Shown: positions 58,691 to 64,000 of the stretch, piece after piece
How positions within the stretch are numbered: the stretch's first letter is position 1
Layout of the letters: the number at the start of each line of letters is the position of its first letter
NCBI GenBank assembly: GCA_013398275.1
Contig: VZSE01001847.1
Coordinates: 62,001-126,000 of the forward strand
From: Promerops cafer
Taxonomy: Eukaryota; Chordata; Aves; Passeriformes; Nectariniidae
DNA: 64,000 nucleotides
Direction: 5' to 3'
Position numbers and translations under genes: made by a program
Notes under the pieces: generated by a model
Told to the model about the DNA's origin: nothing
The model's input: the letters and a program-made list of their open reading frames with translations, nothing else
The model's database searches: none

Positions 58691-60674
58691 TCCCAGTGAT
58701 AAATAATACAGAGAGCACAAGGCATCTAAATATAGAGATGCCACAGCTACTAAATTGCAGTGTTCCAAGAGGATCAGCTGAGATGCATGTGAGCAAGGCA
58801 GGGCCCCAGATATGGTCATGGCAATGGAAACAGTTGCCATGGAGACAACAAAGAAAGGCTGACCAAAGGAATCGCCAACAAGCATCAATCTAAGGTTGCC
58901 CAATGCTGAATAATGCAGGGTGCTGTCACTGCAGCCCCGCGCTGTTTTGGAACCCAGGGAGCACTGAACATGCACCTTCTGGTTTGCTGTGCTGAAGGTG
59001 GTGCCCAGGGCTTTTTTTATAGGTGCTTACAACTAACACCACCAGCCAACCAACCAACCAACCAACCAAAAAATCAAAAAAAAAATTAAAAAGGGAGCAG
59101 CAGCGATAAATGGTGTTAAAACCCTAAAATTGAATGGTTCCCCTTGCCTGTGCTGGAAGAAGTATTTCTGCTGATGCTCTTTCTTAGCATTCAGCTCACA
59201 GAAAACTGTCTTGACATGAGGAAAGGAGAGAAAGAAAATCAATAATGCTTGATGATTGGAAAACTAAAACCATCAGGAGCACATGGAAGACTGAAGTTCT
59301 TATTAAGGCAGGTATTGCTCCTCCCTGCACATCTGCTTCTCTGTTTTGCAGTTTCAAAGTCACATGCAGTGAAAGGCAGCGCAGCACTGTTGAGCCAGTC
59401 CTGGGTTTTTACTTGGGCCAAAATCAGTCATTAATATAAAACACAAAAATAAAATACCATGTGACAAAATAAAAGAAAAAAGTATCCCAGAAGCCTCCTG
59501 TATGCAGAAAGGAAAATAGTGTTTTGTGACACATAAAAATACAGAGTTCATATTAATTCCACAGTAGATTGTGGTAGCCATCCTTACTGAACAAAAAGTA
59601 TTTTTAAATTTTACACAGTAACTGTTCTGCCCAGCATTATTACTAGTTAAGGATCCATGGAACAAAGTCATATCCCTGTTTTTAGGATGTTGTCATAGAT
59701 GGGAGGACTTTGAGGATGTCTTCTGGCTTTACTTGGAGTAAAGACAGTGAGAAAATAGAAGCTGCTGCTTTCACAGAGAAAATGGAAATGTGTTGATTTT
59801 TCTGCTGAACAACAAATATTAATTCTATTTAATTTGTGTTGTATTTTCCATAGCACAGCTTTAAAATAGGTGTCCACTACAAGTGCCTACAAGGCTATGA
59901 AATACCCTATCAACTAAACACATGACACAAAATGTGTTTTCTATTTTAAAAATACACATATACAAAAGTAATTTGTGTGTAACTTAAGCCAGAAAGTTAA
60001 ACCAAGACGGTGCTTGACTTCCCTGTATTCCTTTGAGAATAGTCCATGGTAACTCAACAACAATTATTTTTAGGGTATATCCTACTGTAGCAAAACCACA
60101 TGTAATAAGACCTTTGAAGCAGGGACTTTCAGGCTGTCCTTTTTTGTATTGTCACTTGTTGACTGCAGAGATACCAAACTAAAGGCTTTGGCTGGGCTTT
60201 CATGAGTATAACCTGTAGCTTGGAAACTGAATGCTGGGCAATTAGAATTACTTCACAGCCCTTTGCTTTGCTGACATCAACCCCTTTCCTTGGGAGATAC
60301 AGAAAATTAAATTAATACTTTGGAAGAGTTGTGGAGCTCTTGTAAAGATAAGCTATAATACAGTAAGTGTGCCATATAATTAATATAAACACAGTAGGAT
60401 TTTTATTCACCTAAAGGCTAAAAATATACAGCAGTAATGAAAGAAATATATTGTTCAGAGAAAATAAGTTGGTAGTCATTCATATTTCATATACTCCCTA
60501 AATTGTCCCTTAATAGGATTTAGGTGGTTCTAGGAAATACACAGCAAGATTTTTTGGATGGGCTTTTTTTTTTTTCCTGGAATGTAAATTTTAATTATCC
60601 TCTTGTGGCTTTCAAGTTTAGGAGGGAATGAAAAACTTCAAACCAGATCACTCATCTAGATGCCCTGTGGTTGC
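58691..60674. other. Unique AT-rich non-coding DNA
   Basis: A (CCAA)n array lies at 59,042-59,069. Nothing else is recognised. Confidence 0.4.
59042..59069. repeat. (CCAA)n microsatellite
   Basis: Six to seven CCAA units. Confidence 0.95.
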
Positions 60675-60945
60675 TGTGGGTTGACCCAAGTCAGCTGCTA
60701 AGCACCCACAGAGCCACTTCCTCATGAAGCGTGCAAATGGGCCAATGTAAAGACTATTTAATAAGAGTGAAGTTTGTTTTTTTTAAAGTGATACAAAACC
60801 AATCATTCGCCACCTGTCCTTAGCAGATAAATGCCTGAGCAATCTCTGAGCAATGGCAGCTGTGACAAGAGCAGCTCTCTAGGCTTACCCATGACCCTGG
60901 TGTTGTATGATATGAAATATCCCTTGGCAAGAAGCTTAAGCCTGT
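60675..60945 (-). mobile_element. Avian ERVL-type LTR fragment (antisense)
   Basis: It starts TGTGGGTTGACCCAAGTCAG with GCTAAGCACCCACAGAGCC, then GACTATTTAATAAGAGTGAAG and GATATGAAATATCCCTTGGC. These follow the order of the copy at 44.0 kb. It is truncated at its right end. Confidence 0.7.
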
Positions 60946-63900
60946 TCACTTAAAAATTTTTGTTTTCCCAACCACCATTTTAAATAATAATTGAGCCTAA
61001 AAAATTGTCTTCCTCCTATTCTAAAGACTGTTAACAAATACCAAATCTGGAAATCAAAGTGTGTCTGTAGAGAACCAAAACACGGAAGGTTAGAAATACT
61101 TCTTGTTTAGTGTTTAATTCCCACTACTAAAATATGAATTCTCACTATTGAAATATGCATTTTGAATGCAAAACAGTGTAGTGAAGGTTAAAATGACAAT
61201 TTGAGACACAGCTACTAAAGGCAGCATATGCCTAAAATTGTTCTGAAAAATGGCATCAAAGAAAAGCACGTGTGTGAGGGGGATGATGGTGTTGCATAGC
61301 ATCAGAAAGCTGCTTAAACAGCTACTTCTAATGGCATTAATCAATCTCAATGCAGATGAATTGAGTTAGAATCTTCAGATACTGTAATACAAGATATTTA
61401 AGCTTTTTAGAGTTTGCACTAAGATGTCTCCTAAATTCCTTTTCAGGCTTTTCCTGAAATTTTCTGGTTCTCAGTGAGAAAAAAGTGTTTATTACAATTT
61501 CCAGAATGTTGCCACTTTCAAAGCCGCCTCCTTAATTTTGCAGTCTTGTGATAATCACCTGGCTTCACTCAATTCAGCAGAAGGTCTTCAGTCAGCTTCA
61601 GGTGTTTTCCCGAAGTTCAGTCGCTGAATACAGATGGAGTTTTATTTTTTGTGCTCATCTCTAAACTTTATTTACAAGCCACCTTTATTTTGTTTTTATA
61701 ATCTTCAGCAATCTGGTTTTAATGTCAGTAAATACCTGTAAGTCTAACACAGAAACAGTTCAACATTCCTTACTAAAATGTTGGGGAGAAGAGAGTTTAT
61801 TTGTATATGAAATTCTTAAAAACAAGTGGTTTAGTAGATTAGAAAGACATTTTGAAAAAAACTCAAGTGTTTCTAAAAATTTGAGCATACTATTTCAAAT
61901 ACTGAAAATTTTAGTTGTGATTTATTTATTTAAGAATAATTAAAAAGCACTTGTAAAACAAGCCAAATATTTTACAATCATGCTTAATTCAGATTGATGA
62001 ATTTCCATTGAGAATAAATTTATTCTTAGCTAATTCTCCAACATCCATTCCACTTTTGGAACAACTCAGCCCGATATGTAAAAAAAACACAGTTACTGTT
62101 CTTGTTATTTTAGTCTTTGCTGTGGCTCCATAATAAGTCTCTGTGGATAAACTATTGAAACAGATTTCCCACCCAAATCCAAATAAACCTTCAGTTTCCT
62201 AATACTATTCTCATTTCTTTCCCAAGGAAACATTATATTCTCGGTCAGAAAAAGCTTGAGAGACATGGCTCATGCTCTTCCAACAAGCATACAGAATGAT
62301 CACAAGGGCTTAAATAAAAACAAATTAAAAAATAACGTATTTTTATCCTCTTTTGAGTATGAATATCAAGCATTCAATACACTTTTCATCCCACTATTAA
62401 AATACCCCCAAAACACAAAGAAATTCAAGGCAAAAAAGAGATGAGTACTGAGAAATTCAGTACAGCTATGACAGAATTGTCAATTTGACTCTAATGAATC
62501 ATTTATCTGTAGGGGCATATCTGGGCTATATTTTCTTACGTTGAAGATATGTCATGCAAAGAAGTGTCAGCCAGTGGGAACAATCCACTCTCTACACTGG
62601 ACAATTAGAACAAGTTCACAAATACCAACTATTATAATTTCTGATATTGATATTGAAATGCTGTGAAGATCTAAGCAGCCTTTAAAATTTAGGTGAGGGA
62701 GATCTGAACACCTATTCTGCAACACAGTTGCAGAGTCAGAAGGAGTCAGGTCACCTCATCCTGGGTCTGCGGCAAGCAGGAGTGTCAAGGATCACCTTGG
62801 CTCCAAAACAGCAAAGATCCATGAGACTGATATTGCTATTTGTCTTATGGAAGAGAATATACAGCACTCACTTCCAAAGTTAGCAAATCTCAGATGGAAC
62901 ACTAGTTACACTTACAATTTCAGAAGAAAAGAAAGAATGAAATGTCACTATTCTCAAAAAAAAAAAAGAAAAAGAAAAAGAAAATCTTCAGTAAGATCTG
63001 CTTGTGACAGTTCTGCCCACAAAGTGTGGGAGTATCTGACAGAAAATCAGCTTCCAAGATTCAAGTGATATGTCGTCATGAACAGCTTTGCCAAGAAAGT
63101 GGTAACCGTTTATGTTTGTTTTTCCACTGTACCCATTAGTCTTTGTAGCTTTTTGGAGTATTGGCAGCTGGGAAAGTTTAAGAGGCAACGCAATTAATTC
63201 AATTGGCAGCACAGATCCTGTACTTACACTGGGTATCTGCAAGTGTTCAGACTGCCTGAAGCAATGTGAAAGAACAGTATAAAAAAAGTCTGCTGATAGA
63301 AACACTGGCAAAGGCAGCACACAACTTTACTAGTTCAGCCTTAAAATAGATCTTCAGAGCAGAAAACAAGTATCAACAGGAGATGACAAACTCTTGGAAG
63401 TAAAACTCTGCATGAAAAATTTAGTGCAGTTATAATTAATGACATTTATCTATCAGTCACAAAGCTGTCCCAAACATTCTTTATGACAAGATACTTATTT
63501 TCAGATCCCTTCTTTGGTGACACCATGCACCAGACTCCATTTATGCTCATAGCAAGACAACTTCACACTTCTAGGAGCTATTTATCTTGAAACTATTGAG
63601 GTTCTTTCTCAAATTTGGGAAGAAGAGTTTGAGTGAGAATGGGAAAACCACATTTGAACAGAGTTGCAAACAAAATAGATCTGTGGAGATAGCTCAGGTT
63701 TAGGTATATAGGAATGGTCACATGGTCCAGGAGTGGAAGTGCTGCCTTTCAGCAGCAATGGGAAAAAAAAGGAAAAAGGCTTTTTCTGGATTTTTTTTTC
63801 CTAATTCCACCTACCACATGTTTGCTTAAGTTGCAAGGGTAAGGACTTTGGCTTTTTGTTTTTATTTCAAATGTTTAATGGGTGGTTTTATAGGGGTTCT

Positions 63901-64000
63901 TTGTTTCTTTCCTTCCTTTTTTTTTTTCCACCTAAATACTCCCTATGCCAGGATGTTGTGTCTTGCCATGAAATTCAGCTCATGCCACTGATTGCCATAT
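60946..64000. other. Unique AT-rich non-coding DNA
   Basis: A-rich simple tracts lie at 62,957-62,982, with T-rich runs near 63,790 and 63,918. No exon, RNA gene or transposon is recognised. Confidence 0.4.

Noticed and set aside
1..64000. CRISPR arrays, operons, bacterial promoters
   Set aside because: The window is vertebrate DNA. The direct repeats here are microsatellites, minisatellites or LTR parts.

Overview
This is avian nuclear DNA, almost certainly from a passerine bird. The evidence is several CR1 LINE 3' ends in both orientations, songbird-type endogenous retrovirus (ERV) LTRs, and no bacterial gene organisation. I see no intact host protein-coding gene. Most open frames are short chance frames.

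The most informative part is 1.5-6.4 kb. A CpG-rich promoter carrying a ZNF143-type site is followed by five exon-sized blocks (2,966-6,408) that read, in order, as the first coding exons of TTC37 (SKIC3, scaffold of the SKI RNA-helicase complex). Acceptors and most donors survive, but every exon is broken: +2 bp, a nonsense codon, a frameshift, -5 bp and -1 bp. It therefore keeps its introns and is not a retrocopy. TTC37 lies in human 5q15, which is syntenic with the avian Z. A decayed, intron-bearing copy in an ERV-rich setting suggests the degenerate W gametolog, so this window may be W-chromosomal. The linkage is an inference to be tested.

The rest is mainly retroelements in non-coding DNA. 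Solo or near-solo LTRs with visible target-site duplications lie at 15.2-16.9 kb (CTCCAG, with a tRNA-Val-like primer site just inside the 3' border), 24.85-25.30 kb (CTTGTG), 28.06-28.62 kb (ATTCG) and 31.17-31.56 kb (TTAG). At 20,386-21,519 one insertion flanked by CTGTGC has an LTR 5' end at both termini in inverted orientation, with a tRNA-Met-like primer site between them. A minus-strand ERV spans about 32.5-40.4 kb, with related LTR segments at both ends and decayed internal genes. A KIFC1-like kinesin pseudogene lies inside it on the opposite strand. A decayed plus-strand gamma-type ERV (gag, partial pol, env) occupies about 45.2-49.2 kb.

The assembly needs caution. Five single N characters occur. 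The one at 51,206 separates two apparently identical 2,248-bp copies, and the one at 31,143 separates two 28-bp near-copies. These look like unmerged contig overlaps, so the 2.25-kb tandem duplication is probably an artefact. The last 10 kb is mostly unique AT-rich sequence with CR1 and microsatellites.
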